Shown piece after piece: positions 1 through 9,086 of a stretch of DNA of 16,243 nucleotides. The stretch is taken from the NCBI GenBank assembly GCA_051984675.1, contig JBPYFK010000169.1, positions 1 through 16,243 on the forward strand, given 5' to 3'. Made by a program: the position numbers and the translations under genes. Source of the stretch: JBPYFK01 sp051984675. GTDB taxonomy: Bacteria; Actinomycetota; Actinomycetes; Mycobacteriales; Pseudonocardiaceae. Each line of letters starts with the position of its first letter. Within the stretch, counting starts at the first letter, position 1. The notes under the pieces were generated by a model that did no database searches, was not told where the DNA came from, and worked only from the letters and a program-made list of their open reading frames with translations.

Positions 1-2
1 TA

Positions 3-971
3 CGCGGACGCCTGGACGCCGTGTTGATCGCATCGCGAGTGGCCCCTCGAACTGCCCACATCGGACTGTTGCCGACCGCCGTGGTCACGCACACGGAGCC
101 GTTCCACCTCTCCAAGGCGATCGCCACGCTCGACTACGTCAGTACCGGACGCGCTGGCTGGCAGGTGCGGGTGTCCCCGCGCAAGAGCGAGGCGGATCAT
201 TTCGGGCGACGTCGCCTTCCGCAGTTCCGGGTTCCTGACCTGCATAAACCGCACGTGGCCGAGCTTGTCAACGAACTGTTCGAGGAGGCCGCCGACTATG
301 TCGACGTGGTCCGCAGACTCTGGGACAGCTGGGAGGACGACGCCGAGATCCGCGACGCCGCGACCGGCCGGTTCATCGACCGGGAGAAGCTGCACTACAT
401 CGATTTCCACGGCAAGTGGTTCAGTGTGCGGGGACCGTCGATTACGCCACGACCGCCGCAGGGGCAACCGCTGGTGAGCGCGCTCGCGCACGGCCGCGCC
501 GCGTACCAGTTGGCAGCGCAGGCCGCGGACATCGTGTTCGTCACCGCGCAGGATGAGGAACAGGCGGCCAGCATTCTGCGGGACGTGCGGGCCTACCAGG
601 CGAACGCGCAACGGCAGAAGGACGATCTGCACGTTTTCGGCGATCTCGTCGTCTTTCTGGATGACGATGCGGCGACGGCAGCGGCTCGCAAGGCACGCCT
701 GGATGACCGCTCCGGCAGCGTGTACACGCCGGATGCTCCGGTGTTTACCGGCACCCCCGAACAGCTGGCCGATCAGCTTCTCGTGTGGGCCGAGCCTGGC
801 CTGTCCGGATTCCGCCTGCGGCCCGGCGCGATTCCGCACGACCTGACCGCGATCACGCAACGACTCGTGCCGGAGCTGCAACGACGTGGCGCTTTTCGCC
901 GTGCGTACGAAGCGAACACTCTGCGCGGGCTGCTCGGTCTGCCGCGCCCACACAACCGTTACTCAGCCTGA
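3..971 (+). CDS. LLM class flavin-dependent monooxygenase, 5' end cut by window edge
   Basis: The reading frame is open to the left edge, so the gene starts outside the window. The GTG at position 21 is an internal valine: the codons before it (RGRLDA) continue the usual family text leading into LIASRVAPRT. Roughly 60 N-terminal residues are probably missing. Family signs are IGLLPTAVVTHTEPFHLSKAIATLD and STGRAGW, both typical of the TIM-barrel bacterial-luciferase fold of the NtaA/SnaA/DszA branch. The family oxidises substrates with FMNH2 and O2 in the cytoplasm, the flavin being reduced by a separate reductase. The next LLM gene follows after 12 bases, with a GGAGG-type ribosome binding site just past this stop, so the two are probably co-transcribed. 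The exact substrate is unknown; an organosulfur compound is inferred from the neighbouring genes. Confidence 0.88.
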   Translation, partial: RGRLDAVLIASRVAPRTAHIGLLPTAVVTHTEPFHLSKAIATLDYVSTGRAGWQVRVSPRKSEADHFGRRRLPQFRVPDLHKPHVAELVNELFEEAADYVDVVRRLWDSWEDDAEIRDAATGRFIDREKLHYIDFHGKWFSVRGPSITPRPPQGQPLVSALAHGRAAYQLAAQAADIVFVTAQDEEQAASILRDVRAYQANAQRQKDDLHVFGDLVVFLDDDAATAAARKARLDDRSGSVYTPDAPVFTGTPEQLADQLLVWAEPGLSGFRLRPGAIPHDLTAITQRLVPELQRRGAFRRAYEANTLRGLLGLPRPHNRYSA

Positions 972-983
972 GGAGGACGGCCG

Positions 984-2354
984 ATGAGCAAACCAGCGAA
1001 GCAGGTTCACTTGGCCGCGCACTTTCCCGGCGTGAACAACACCACCGTCTGGAGCGACCCGCGCTCGGGAAGCCACATCGAGTTCAGCTCGTTCGCGCAC
1101 TTCGCGCGCACTGCGGAACGCGCGAAGTTCGATTTCCTGTTCCTGGCCGAGGGCCTGCGGCTGCGCGAGCACGCGGGCGAGATCTACGACCTGGACGTCG
1201 TGGGCCGGCCGGACACGTTCACGGTCCTGTCCGCGCTCGCCGCCGTCACTGACCGGTTGGGGTTGGCGGGCACCATCAACTCCACGTTCAACGAGCCCTA
1301 CGAGGTCGCACGGCAGTTCGCGAGCCTGGACCATCTCTCGGGCGGGCGTGCCGCGTGGAACGTCGTCACCTCCTGGGATGCCTTTACCGGGGAAAACTTC
1401 CGGCGCGGCGGATACCTTCCGCAGGAGCAGCGCTACGAGCGAGCGGAAACATTCCTCCGCACGGCGTGGGAGCTGTTCGACTCGTGGCGCGGTAACGAGA
1501 TCCTCGCCGACAAGCGTTCCGGAATCTTCCTCAACGACCCGACAGCCGGCGCGTTCGAACACCACGATGCGCACTTCGACATCGCCGGACGGTTCAACGT
1601 TCCCCGCAGCCCGCAGGGCCGGCCGGTGATCTTCCAGGCTGGAGACTCGGACCAAGGACGCGAATTCGCCGCCGCAACCGCGGATGCGATCTTCTCCCGG
1701 CACAGCACGTTCGAGGCAGGCAGAAAGTTCTACGCCGACGTGAAGAGCCGACTGTCCCGTTACCACCGTGACCACCACGACCTGCTCATCCTGCCGGCGG
1801 CGACCTTTGTGCTGGCGGACACGGACGAGGAGGCACGGGAGCGTGCCGAGGTCGTCCGGCGCCAGCAGGTCAGCGGGCAGACCGCGTTGCGGTTCCTGGA
1901 GCAGGTCTGGAACCGAGACCTCAGTCCCTACGACCCGGACGGACCCATACCCGATGTGGACCCCGTTCCAGGGGAGAACACGATCGTGCGGGGACGAGCG
2001 AGCGTGCGGATGTTCGGCGATCCGCAGGAAACCGTACGGCGGTGGCGTGCTCTGGCCGAAGAAAAGAAACTGTCGATTCGCGAGCTGGTCATCGAGGTCA
2101 GCGGGCGGCAGTCGTTCATAGGTTCGCCCGCCACCGTTGCCAGCACGATCAACCAGTTTGTGCAGGAAGACGCCAGCGACGGTTTCATCCTCGTGCCACA
2201 CATCACCCCGGGCGGGCTGGACGAGTTCGCCGACAGAGTGGTGCCGCTTCTGCAGGAGCGCGGAGTATTCCGGACCGAATACACGGGTACGACGTTGCGC
2301 GAGCACCTCGGATTAGTACCTGCGGACGCCCAGAAGGGGAGGCCACGTCCCTGA
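984..2354 (+). CDS. NtaA/SnaA/DszA-family FMN-dependent monooxygenase
   Basis: This 456-residue protein matches the usual length of the nitrilotriacetate monooxygenase / DszA / dimethylsulfone-type monooxygenase group. Diagnostic text includes the N-terminal HLAAHFPGVNNTTVW, FDFLFLAEGLRLREHAG near residue 50, the SGGRAAWNVVTSWD block near residue 120 (normally around the flavin pocket), and RSPQGRPVIFQAGDSDQG near residue 210. The ATG at 984 follows a GAGGAGG ribosome binding site. Its stop overlaps the start of the next LLM gene by one base (TGATG), suggesting translational coupling. Family members hydroxylate the carbon beside S or N and so release sulfite or sulfinate, or an amine. Three sibling LLM genes and a sulfonate-type transporter favour an organosulfur substrate, but the sequence does not say which. 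Confidence 0.9.
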   Translation: MSKPAKQVHLAAHFPGVNNTTVWSDPRSGSHIEFSSFAHFARTAERAKFDFLFLAEGLRLREHAGEIYDLDVVGRPDTFTVLSALAAVTDRLGLAGTINSTFNEPYEVARQFASLDHLSGGRAAWNVVTSWDAFTGENFRRGGYLPQEQRYERAETFLRTAWELFDSWRGNEILADKRSGIFLNDPTAGAFEHHDAHFDIAGRFNVPRSPQGRPVIFQAGDSDQGREFAAATADAIFSRHSTFEAGRKFYADVKSRLSRYHRDHHDLLILPAATFVLADTDEEARERAEVVRRQQVSGQTALRFLEQVWNRDLSPYDPDGPIPDVDPVPGENTIVRGRASVRMFGDPQETVRRWRALAEEKKLSIRELVIEVSGRQSFIGSPATVASTINQFVQEDASDGFILVPHITPGGLDEFADRVVPLLQERGVFRTEYTGTTLREHLGLVPADAQKGRPRP

Positions 2355-3502
2355 TGCCCTCGTCATCATCTCCGGTACCCCTGTCGGTGCTTGACCTTTC
2401 ACCGGTGGTGTCCGGTCAGACGGCAGCTGACGCCCTGCACAACACCATCGATCTGGCACAGCGGGCGGAGAAGTTCGGCTACCACCGGTACTGGCTGGCC
2501 GAGCATCACTTGGTCAGCGGCGTCGCCTCGGCCGCTCCGGCCGTCCTGGCCGCGCTGGTGGCCGACGCCACCAGCCACATCCGCGTGGGTTCCGGCGCTG
2601 TGCTGCTGGGCTACCACGCGCCGCTGGTGGCGGCTGAGCAGTTCGGAACGCTCGCACAGCTGCATCCTGGACGGATCGATCTCGGTCTGGGACGGGCCGG
2701 GGCAGGGCGTGTCCGGGACCTGGTGCGGAAGCACTCCAGGCAGCCAGCCGACGAGGTCGTTTCACAGTCGCGGGTCGTGGATGGGTTGCTCATTCCGGCT
2801 AAGCCCAAGGTCGGATCAGAGCGGGCCCTGCAACGCATCGAGGAACAACAGCGCTTGCTTGGGTCATATTCGGACCCGCCGGACTATCAGAGCCAGGTGC
2901 ACCAGATTCTGCAGTTCATCTCGGGCGAGTTCCGCTTCGACGGCGAGCAACCGGTGCACGTTGCCCCGGCGGAAGACACCGACCTGCAGGTGTGGATTCT
3001 GGGGTCCAGCGCGGGAGCGAGTTCGACGACGGCCGGGCAGCTGGGTCTGCCGTATGCGGCGAGCTACCACGTCAGTCCGTCCACGGTGCTCGAGTCGATT
3101 TCCGCATACCGGGAGTCGTTTGTTCCCTCGGATTGGCTCAGCCGGCCGTATGTCATCGTGTCCGCGGATGTCGTAGTCTCCGACGAGGACACCACCGCCC
3201 GCGAACTTGCCAGCCCGTATGGCAGGTGGGTGCTGAGCATCCGCAGCGGCGAAGGTGCGATTCCCTTCCCTCAACCGTCCGAGGCGGCGGAATTCCGGTG
3301 GACGCCGGAATCCCGTCAGTTGGTCGCCGATCGGGTGGACACCCAGATCGTGGGTTCACCAGAGACCGTCGCACGACAGCTACGGACACTTCAGGCCGTC
3401 ACCAGCGCCGACGAACTGCTCATCACCACCATCACACACGACCACGCCGACCGGGTCCGCTCCTACGAACTGCTCGCCAAAGCATGGGAGGCCGCAGCGT
3501 GA
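2354..3502 (+). CDS. LLM class flavin-dependent oxidoreductase, MsnO8-like
   Basis: The start is placed at ATG 2354, where the luciferase-like sequence begins (PLSVLDLSPVVSGQTAADAL) and where it overlaps the previous stop. The open frame continues upstream to 2042, but that part is only a shadow of the preceding gene. The 382-residue product shows FGYHRYWLAEHH near residue 47, IRVGSGAVLLGYHAPLVAAEQF near residue 80, and LHPGRIDLGLGRAGAG near residue 105. These are the usual strand/helix landmarks of the MsnO8-like LLM group. A GGGGAGG ribosome binding site lies about 11 bases upstream. It is probably the third gene of an LLM operon. Members of this subgroup are widely annotated but rarely tied to a substrate, so function beyond FMNH2-dependent monooxygenation is not assigned. 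Confidence 0.88.
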   Translation: MPSSSSPVPLSVLDLSPVVSGQTAADALHNTIDLAQRAEKFGYHRYWLAEHHLVSGVASAAPAVLAALVADATSHIRVGSGAVLLGYHAPLVAAEQFGTLAQLHPGRIDLGLGRAGAGRVRDLVRKHSRQPADEVVSQSRVVDGLLIPAKPKVGSERALQRIEEQQRLLGSYSDPPDYQSQVHQILQFISGEFRFDGEQPVHVAPAEDTDLQVWILGSSAGASSTTAGQLGLPYAASYHVSPSTVLESISAYRESFVPSDWLSRPYVIVSADVVVSDEDTTARELASPYGRWVLSIRSGEGAIPFPQPSEAAEFRWTPESRQLVADRVDTQIVGSPETVARQLRTLQAVTSADELLITTITHDHADRVRSYELLAKAWEAAA

Positions 3503-3612
3503 CCTCTCCTACGTCTCCGCTCGTTCGTCGGCACCCGCGTCGGTTCTTCGCCGCGGAAAGCCTGGCCGGCGCCGGCGGCCGCGAGGGCCTGTTCGCCTCG
3601 CCCCCACCATGA
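3499..3612 (+). CDS. possible 37-residue small ORF overlapping the preceding LLM gene
   Basis: A GTG start at 3499 overlaps the TGA of the LLM gene as GTGA, the same junction used three times in the - strand operon of this window. The predicted peptide is basic and proline-rich (begins MTSPTSPLVRRHPRRFF, ends LFASPPP). It matches no family that I recognise and shows no cysteine or membrane segment. The alternative is that 3503-3699 is simply a spacer before the broken LLM gene. The only support is the coupled start and a basic N-terminal half, so this is a weak call. Confidence 0.22.
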   Translation: MTSPTSPLVRRHPRRFFAAESLAGAGGREGLFASPPP

Positions 3613-3699
3613 GCGACCCAGTAACTGCAGGACGCGATTCCCGGACGCCGACACGCGGTCGGACGTGATTGATCACGGCAGCCTCGCAGGGAGCGGCAG

Positions 3700-4752
3700 A
3701 TGAAATTCCTGGCAATGACGCTCATCGCACACGGTCCAGACCCGATCAAGGGCGTGCGGAAGTCGACGACCCGCGGTTCCGCGAGGTCATCGACCATGCG
3801 GTTCTCGCCGAGGAACTGGGCTTCGACGGCTTCACGGTCGGGGAACGCCACGAACGGCCGTTCCTGTCCTCCTCGCCTCCAGTCGTACTCAGCCACATCG
3901 CCGCGCGTACGTCGACGATCCGGCTGTTCACCGCCGGGACCGCACTGAGCCTGCTCGACCCGGTCCGAGCCTACGAGGACTACGCGACTCTGGACCATCT
4001 TGCCGAAGGCCGGCTGGATCTGGTCCTTGGCAAAGGCAATGCAGTCGCACAGGCCAAGCTCTTCCACGTCACGTCTGAGGAGCAGTGGGACCGCAACCGG
4101 GAGAACTATGAGCTGTTCCGTCGCCTGTCGCGTGAGGAGAAGGTGACCTGGTCGGGGAAGTACCGGCTCCCGCTGCACGCGGCAGAGGCGCTGCCCCGTT
4201 CCTTGCAGCAGCCGCTTCGCACCTGGCACGGCAGCGCCACCAGCAGGGACTCCGTTGATCTGGCAGCAAAGTGGGGTGATCCGCTGTTCTCGGCGAACGT
4301 CAGCAACCCGATCGAGCCGTATGCCGAACTGATCGACTACTACCGCGAACGCTGGGAATTTCACGGGCACGATCCGGCGCGCTCATCGGTGCCGGCAGCG
4401 CCGGCTACTACGCCGCGAAGACCTCGCAGGAGGCGATCGAGAAGTATCGCCCGATCTCTGACGCGCGGCAAGCACGGCTACGCGAGTTCGGTATCACCTC
4501 CGTGTTCGAGTCACTGGAGGACGCCGTCGAACGCAGCTCCCTTCTCGTCGGCAGTCCACAACAGATCATCGAGAAGGTGCACAAGTACACCAGCGATTCG
4601 GCCACGAGGTCATGCACCTCCCGATCGACGCCGAGGGCCTGACCGAGGCGGAACACCGAGAAACACTCGAACTGTTCCGCGCCGAGATCGCACCCGTTCT
4701 GCGGCGAGAAATCCCCAGCCGGCCCTTGGCGCCGGTCGTGGCAGCAGGCTGA
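3700..4752 (+). pseudogene. LLM class flavin-dependent oxidoreductase broken by three frameshifts
   Basis: The gene begins well: a GGGAG ribosome binding site before ATG 3700 and MKFLAMTLIAHGPDPIKGVRKS. Homologous text then continues in three further segments, each needing a -1 step: DPRFREVIDHAVLAEELGFDG (from about 3766), ALIGAGSAGYYAAKTSQEAIE (from about 4379), and RFGHEVMHLPIDAEGLTEAEH (from about 4596) to a stop at 4752. The breaks lie near 3760-3770, 4375-4382 and 4588-4596. Each is consistent with loss of one base, so the last segment is back in the starting frame and the total span is about 351 codons, a normal LLM length. The blocks between breaks are well preserved, implying recent decay or assembly errors. 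As it stands no full-length enzyme can be made. Confidence 0.85.
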
Positions 4753-4759
4753 ATCCACC

Positions 4760-7468
4760 TCACGCGGACCCGACCGCTTGTCGTGCGAATGCTCGCACGT
4801 CCGCGTCGAGGTCGGTGAGCGCGGCGCGGAGAGCGTCATCCGCTTCCGTGTCGCCTACCCACGCTGACAGCGAGCGGACGGCAGCCTTACGGACGTCGAG
4901 GTGCTCGTCGCGGAGCGCGGCGATCAATGCATGTTTCGCTGCTGCTGGTGCGCCGTCGGCACTGCCTAGCCCTTCGGCCGCGCCACGACGGACCTGCCAG
5001 GCGAGATCGTCGAGTGCGGCAACTGCCCGGTCCACCAGGGCCGGTGTTGCCAGATGCACGGACGCGGCGAGCGCTGCCGCTCGGACGAGCACGTCCTCGT
5101 CGTAGGTCAGCTTTTCCAGCGCGGCGGTGGCGGCCTGATCGCCCACCGTGCCGATACCTCCGGCTACTACGACTCTGACCTCGCGGGAGGAATCGGTGGC
5201 CGCCGTCGTGAGCAGATCGGCGGCGTTCAAGGAGATCGCACCACGCACGGCGTCAAGACGGACCTGCGTGTCGCTGTCTGTGAGCGACGCGCCGTATGTG
5301 TCGGAGGTGCCGAGCTTGAGGATGCGCAACAGCTCCAGTGCACAGGAGCGCACCACCGCATCCGCACTGCTCAGGCGTTCGGTCAGCACGGTCGCGATTT
5401 CGGCGTCACGAGGGAGGACTTCGGTGAGTTCGCGCAGGCCGCTGGCGGCGGCATGCCGCACGACCGGGTGCCGGTCCGTCAGCATCCCCACCAGGGCCAG
5501 TCCGACTCCGGCAGGCGCTGTCTCGGTCAACGTCGTGACCGCTGCACGCCGCACTTCGTGATCCGCATCCCGGAGATACGGCTCGACCTGCTCCAGAGCC
5601 GGTTGTTCCTCAGCCAGGGCGAGCACCTTCAGAATCCGATCGGCATTTCCGGCCGGTGCCGACCGGGCGTGGATCAGTGAGTCACCCTCGCGCGTGCGGA
5701 GGAACCCGCTGTCCGGGGTGAGATCCGTGAGGATCTGAACATCTTGTTTATCCGGCAACGTGAATTCGGGCACCGGCACGACATACTCGTTGATCGGGCG
5801 CTTGAGGAATTGCATGCCTGATTGGTCCCGTTTGCGAAGGTTCAGGTGATACATCCAGTTGCGATCATCACGCACGGGATGGTCAAGATGGTCGTGGTAG
5901 AGACCCCACCGGCTTTCGGTCCGCATGAGCGACGACCGCGCCGCCATCTCCGCACAGTCGCGGATGAAGGTCACCTCCACACACCGCATGAGCTCGTGTG
6001 GGTTGCGAGCGCCCATCTGCGCCAACTCATCCTCCATCCGCGCGAAGGTCTCGACCGCGATCCGCAGCTTCGCTTCGCTTTTCGGGGGTGCGACGTAGTC
6101 GTTGACGAACCGGCGCAGCTTGTACTCGACCTGTGGCTGCGGTGGCCCGTCCGGGTTGCGCAGCGGCCGGTAGATCAGCTCGCGAGCCTGCTCGATCTGG
6201 TGAGCAGGCAGCGTTTCCGGGACCGGGTTCTCGGCCGCCCAGCCGGTGGCGTGCGCGCCGGCCAGGTCACCGAACACGAACGCGCCGATCATGTAGTTGT
6301 GCGGTACGCAAGCCAGGTCGCCCGCCGCATACAGCCCGGGCACGGTGGTCGCGCCGTTCTCATCAACCCACACACCCGAGGCGGAATGGCCACTGCACAG
6401 GCCGATTTCGGAGATGTGCATCTCGACGTCGTGCGAGTGGTAGTCGTGCCCGCGACCGGCATGAAAGGTTCCGCGCGTGGGCCGCTCGGTGGTGTGCAGG
6501 ATGCTCTTCAGCGCGAAGATCGACTCGTCAGGTAGGTGGGTGAGTTTGAGGTAGATCGGGCCTCGCTCGGAGCTGATTTCCCGCGCGACCTCGGCCATCA
6601 TCTGCCCGGACCAGTAGTCGCAGTCCACGAACCGCTCGCCGCGGTTGTTGACCTGATACCCCCCGAAGGGGTTGGCCACGTAGGCGCAGGCAGGGCCGTT
6701 GTAGTCCTTGATCAGCGGGTTGATCTGGAAGCATTCGATGCCCGACAGTTCGGCGCCGGCGTGGTAGGCCATCGCGTACCCGTCGCCGGCGTTGGTGGGG
6801 TTCTCGTAGGTTCCGTAGAGGTAGCCGCTCGCGGGCAGCCCCAACCGGCCACATGCACCGGTGGCGAGGATGACCGCGCCGGCCGAGACCTCGACGAAAT
6901 CCCCGGTTCTGGTGTGGAAACCGGCGACACCGACGGCGCGGCCGGCGTCGGTGAGCACCCGCACCGGCATGACCCGGTTCTCGATCGTGATGCGTTCCCG
7001 CATCTCGCGACGCCGCAGCACGCGGTAGAGGACCTTCTTGATGTCCTTGCCCTCGGGCATGGGCAGCACGTAGCTTCCGGAGCGGTGCACCCGGCGGACG
7101 TGGTACTCGCCGTACTCGTCCTTCTCGAACTTCACCCCATAGCTTTCCAGGCGTCGCACCATGTCGTAGCCGCGCGTAGCGGTCTGACGGATGGTCCGCT
7201 GGTTGACGATGCCGTCGTTGGCGCGGGTGATCTCGGCGACGTAGTCCTCGGGTGTGGCCTTACCGGGGATGACCGCGTTGTTCACGCCATCCATGCCCAT
7301 CGCCAGCGCCCCGGAATGCCGGACGTGCGCCTTTTCCAGGAGCAGCACCGACGCTCCACGCTCGGCCGCTGTGATGGCCGCCATCGTCCCGGCGGTGCCG
7401 CCGCCAACGACCACGACATCGGCGGTCAGCCGACGTGTCTGCGCTGGTAGTTCCGTTGCGGTGGTCAC
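4760..7468 (-). CDS. AprA/FrdA-like FAD flavoprotein fused to C-terminal HEAT repeats
   Basis: 902 residues, starting at a GTG that overlaps the ATPase stop (GTGA) behind a GAGGAG ribosome binding site. Residues 16-30 form an FAD-binding Rossmann motif (VVVVGGGTAGTMAA), and residues 377-395 (VPGLYAAGDLA) the second FAD-contact block of the fumarate reductase/succinate dehydrogenase/APS reductase superfamily. RHSGALAMGMDGVNN with PEDYV (50-76) resembles the AprA region rather than classical FrdA. ESRWGLYHDHLDHPVRDDRNW (518-538) is the usual substrate-side C-terminal motif. From about residue 605 to the end the protein is a chain of roughly 30-residue helical repeats (such as VRRAAVTTL, VVRHAAASGL, VRAAALAASV, VRKAAVRSL), i.e. 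PBS-lyase-type HEAT repeats, probably a docking surface. It ends 7 bases from the convergent LLM pseudogene. Likely partner: the ferredoxin at 10504-10731. Substrate unknown. Confidence 0.87.
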   Translation of the reverse strand: MTTATELPAQTRRLTADVVVVGGGTAGTMAAITAAERGASVLLLEKAHVRHSGALAMGMDGVNNAVIPGKATPEDYVAEITRANDGIVNQRTIRQTATRGYDMVRRLESYGVKFEKDEYGEYHVRRVHRSGSYVLPMPEGKDIKKVLYRVLRRREMRERITIENRVMPVRVLTDAGRAVGVAGFHTRTGDFVEVSAGAVILATGACGRLGLPASGYLYGTYENPTNAGDGYAMAYHAGAELSGIECFQINPLIKDYNGPACAYVANPFGGYQVNNRGERFVDCDYWSGQMMAEVAREISSERGPIYLKLTHLPDESIFALKSILHTTERPTRGTFHAGRGHDYHSHDVEMHISEIGLCSGHSASGVWVDENGATTVPGLYAAGDLACVPHNYMIGAFVFGDLAGAHATGWAAENPVPETLPAHQIEQARELIYRPLRNPDGPPQPQVEYKLRRFVNDYVAPPKSEAKLRIAVETFARMEDELAQMGARNPHELMRCVEVTFIRDCAEMAARSSLMRTESRWGLYHDHLDHPVRDDRNWMYHLNLRKRDQSGMQFLKRPINEYVVPVPEFTLPDKQDVQILTDLTPDSGFLRTREGDSLIHARSAPAGNADRILKVLALAEEQPALEQVEPYLRDADHEVRRAAVTTLTETAPAGVGLALVGMLTDRHPVVRHAAASGLRELTEVLPRDAEIATVLTERLSSADAVVRSCALELLRILKLGTSDTYGASLTDSDTQVRLDAVRGAISLNAADLLTTAATDSSREVRVVVAGGIGTVGDQAATAALEKLTYDEDVLVRAAALAASVHLATPALVDRAVAALDDLAWQVRRGAAEGLGSADGAPAAAKHALIAALRDEHLDVRKAAVRSLSAWVGDTEADDALRAALTDLDADVRAFARQAVGSA

Positions 7469-8244
7469 GGTTGTCTCCTCGCTGTGCCGAGTGCGACGTG
7501 GATGCGGTCTCGCGCTTGCTGCGTGTCGTCAGTGGACTCCGGTCCGGTCAGGTGAATGTCGTCGACGATTCCCGACCCGGTTCGGGACTCACCCAGAACG
7601 ACGATCCGGTGTGCCAGCAGCAGCGCCTCGTCAACATCGTGGGTGACGAACAGAACCGTCGTCGGCGTCCGCGACCACACGTCCAGCAACAGGTGCTGCA
7701 TCGCAGCCCGGGACTGCGCGTCGAGCGCGCCGAAAGGCTCGTCCATAAGGAGCACGCGTGGTTGCGTCACCAGCGCACGGGCCAGTTGTGCTCGCTGTCG
7801 CATGCCACCGGAGAGCTGGCGGGGGAGCAGATCGGCATGGTCGGTCAGGCCCACGCGGTCGATCCAGGCCGCTGCGGACTCCTTCCGCTGCTGTTTGCCG
7901 ACTTTGCGCAGGGACAGCGGCAGTTGCACGTTCCCTGCGACGGTCAGCCACGGCAGGAGCGCGTCGTCTTGGAAGATCAACGCGCGGTCCCGATGCGGCC
8001 CAGTGACCGGGTGTCCCTCGACCACGATCTCCCCGGAATCCGGCGGCAGCAGTCCCGCGATCGTGCGCAGGAGCGTGGACTTCCCGCTGCCGGACGCCCC
8101 GACGAGCACGACGATCTCGCCATGATGCAGATCAAGGCTCGTGTTCTGCAGCACGGTCTGCGAGCCATACCGCACATGCACGTTGCACACGGCGAGTTCG
8201 GCACCGAGCCTGTGCTCGGGCAGTGCGAGACGGGAGCTGCTCAC
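7465..8244 (-). CDS. ABC transporter ATPase, sulfonate/nitrate/taurine type
   Basis: All nucleotide-binding motifs are present: Walker A GASGSGKST, Q-loop LIFQDDALLPWLTV, signature LSGGMRQRAQLARAL, Walker B VLLMDEPFGALD, and switch histidine in FVTHDVDEALLLA. This SsuB/TauB-like pattern is typical of importers of sulfonates, nitrate and aliphatic acids. The start is placed at GTG 8244, which overlaps the permease TGA (GTGA) and has GGAGGAG seven bases upstream. The open frame extends further to 8448 only as a shadow of the permease. The resulting 259 residues is a normal length. The ATPase energises the permease at 8241-9086; its own stop overlaps the flavoprotein start. Confidence 0.92.
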   Translation of the reverse strand: MSSSRLALPEHRLGAELAVCNVHVRYGSQTVLQNTSLDLHHGEIVVLVGASGSGKSTLLRTIAGLLPPDSGEIVVEGHPVTGPHRDRALIFQDDALLPWLTVAGNVQLPLSLRKVGKQQRKESAAAWIDRVGLTDHADLLPRQLSGGMRQRAQLARALVTQPRVLLMDEPFGALDAQSRAAMQHLLLDVWSRTPTTVLFVTHDVDEALLLAHRIVVLGESRTGSGIVDDIHLTGPESTDDTQQARDRIHVALGTARRQP

Positions 8245-9086
8245 GAGGTCTCCTCCGTTCGCGGAAGCCAACGCGTCACGCGCCGACCCAGCCGTTCCAC
8301 GAGTGTCGAGGTCAACCAGCCGAGCACGCCGATCGTGATCATGCCGACCAGCACACCGGGATAGTCGAGGATCGTGTACGCCTGCCAGGTGCGGTAACCG
8401 ACACCGAACTCGCCGGAGATCATTTCCGCGGAGATGAGGCAGATCCATCCGATACCGATACCGACCGACAGCCCACTGAACACGCCGGGCAGGATTCCAG
8501 GAACGACCACGCTTCGGAGCAGTTGGATCCGAGTCGCGCCCATGGTGCGCACCGCGTCTTCCCAGACGGTTGGCAAGGAGCGAACGGCGTGTCGGGTGTT
8601 GACCACGATCGGGAAGAACGCCGCCAGGAACGTGATGAACACAATGCCCTGCTCGTTGGACGGAAAGAGCAGGATCGCGATGGGGACCAGGGCGATCGCC
8701 GGGATCGGCCGGACGATCTCCAGCATCGGTTGCAGGATGTCCGCCGCGACACGCGATCGGGCGACCGTGATTCCCGTGGCGGTTCCGGCCACGCCGGCCA
8801 GCAGGAAACCGGACAGGATACGGATCAGGCTCTGGGCGAGGTCCTGGTAATACGTGGTGGTAGTCAGTTGCCGTCCGAACGCGGCCACGACATCAACCGG
8901 GCTGGGTAGCCGGTCGAAGTGCAACCAGAACTCAACGCGAGCCGTGGTCAGAACCTGCCACAAGACGACGACCACCGCCACTGATCCGGCCCGCACCAGC
9001 ACTCGCCGCAGGGACGTAGCGGGGACGGAAGGTCGCGGCGCGCGTGCCGGCGGCGCTTGGGCTCGAGAGAGCGTGGAGCTGGACAT
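8241..9086 (-). CDS. ABC transporter permease, SsuC/TauC type
   Basis: 281 residues. A cytoplasmic basic N-terminus is followed by several hydrophobic segments (for example SVAVVVVLWQVL near 35, FLLAGVAGTATGITVA near 95, GIVFITFLAAFFPIVVN near 145, VLVGMITIGVLGWL near 248). The EAA-type loop that contacts the ATPase is visible as DAVRTMGATRIQLLRSVVVPG around residues 177-197. SPVDVVAAF near residue 62 is typical of the BPD_transp_1 sulfonate/nitrate/taurine group. The ATG at 9086 directly follows the binding-protein stop with no gap. Only one permease gene is present, so a homodimer is expected. Confidence 0.92.
   Translation of the reverse strand: MSSSTLSRAQAPPARAPRPSVPATSLRRVLVRAGSVAVVVVLWQVLTTARVEFWLHFDRLPSPVDVVAAFGRQLTTTTYYQDLAQSLIRILSGFLLAGVAGTATGITVARSRVAADILQPMLEIVRPIPAIALVPIAILLFPSNEQGIVFITFLAAFFPIVVNTRHAVRSLPTVWEDAVRTMGATRIQLLRSVVVPGILPGVFSGLSVGIGIGWICLISAEMISGEFGVGYRTWQAYTILDYPGVLVGMITIGVLGWLTSTLVERLGRRVTRWLPRTEETS

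Noticed and set aside
963..2306. 447-codon open frame on the - strand
   Set aside because: It is the antisense shadow of the NtaA/DszA-type gene, as expected at high GC; its product has no family features.
2042..2353. Upstream extension of the MsnO8-like LLM gene
   Set aside because: Overlaps the previous gene entirely and is not family-like; ATG 2354 with the TGATG overlap is the better start.
3432..4370. 312-codon - strand frame
   Set aside because: Runs antisense across the end of one LLM gene and the broken one; no recognisable domain.
4782..4799. CGTGCGA-ATGC-TCGCACG hairpin as a terminator for the LLM genes
   Set aside because: It lies inside the 3' coding end of the flavoprotein and has no T-run; it may be only codon-driven, so it is not listed as a terminator.
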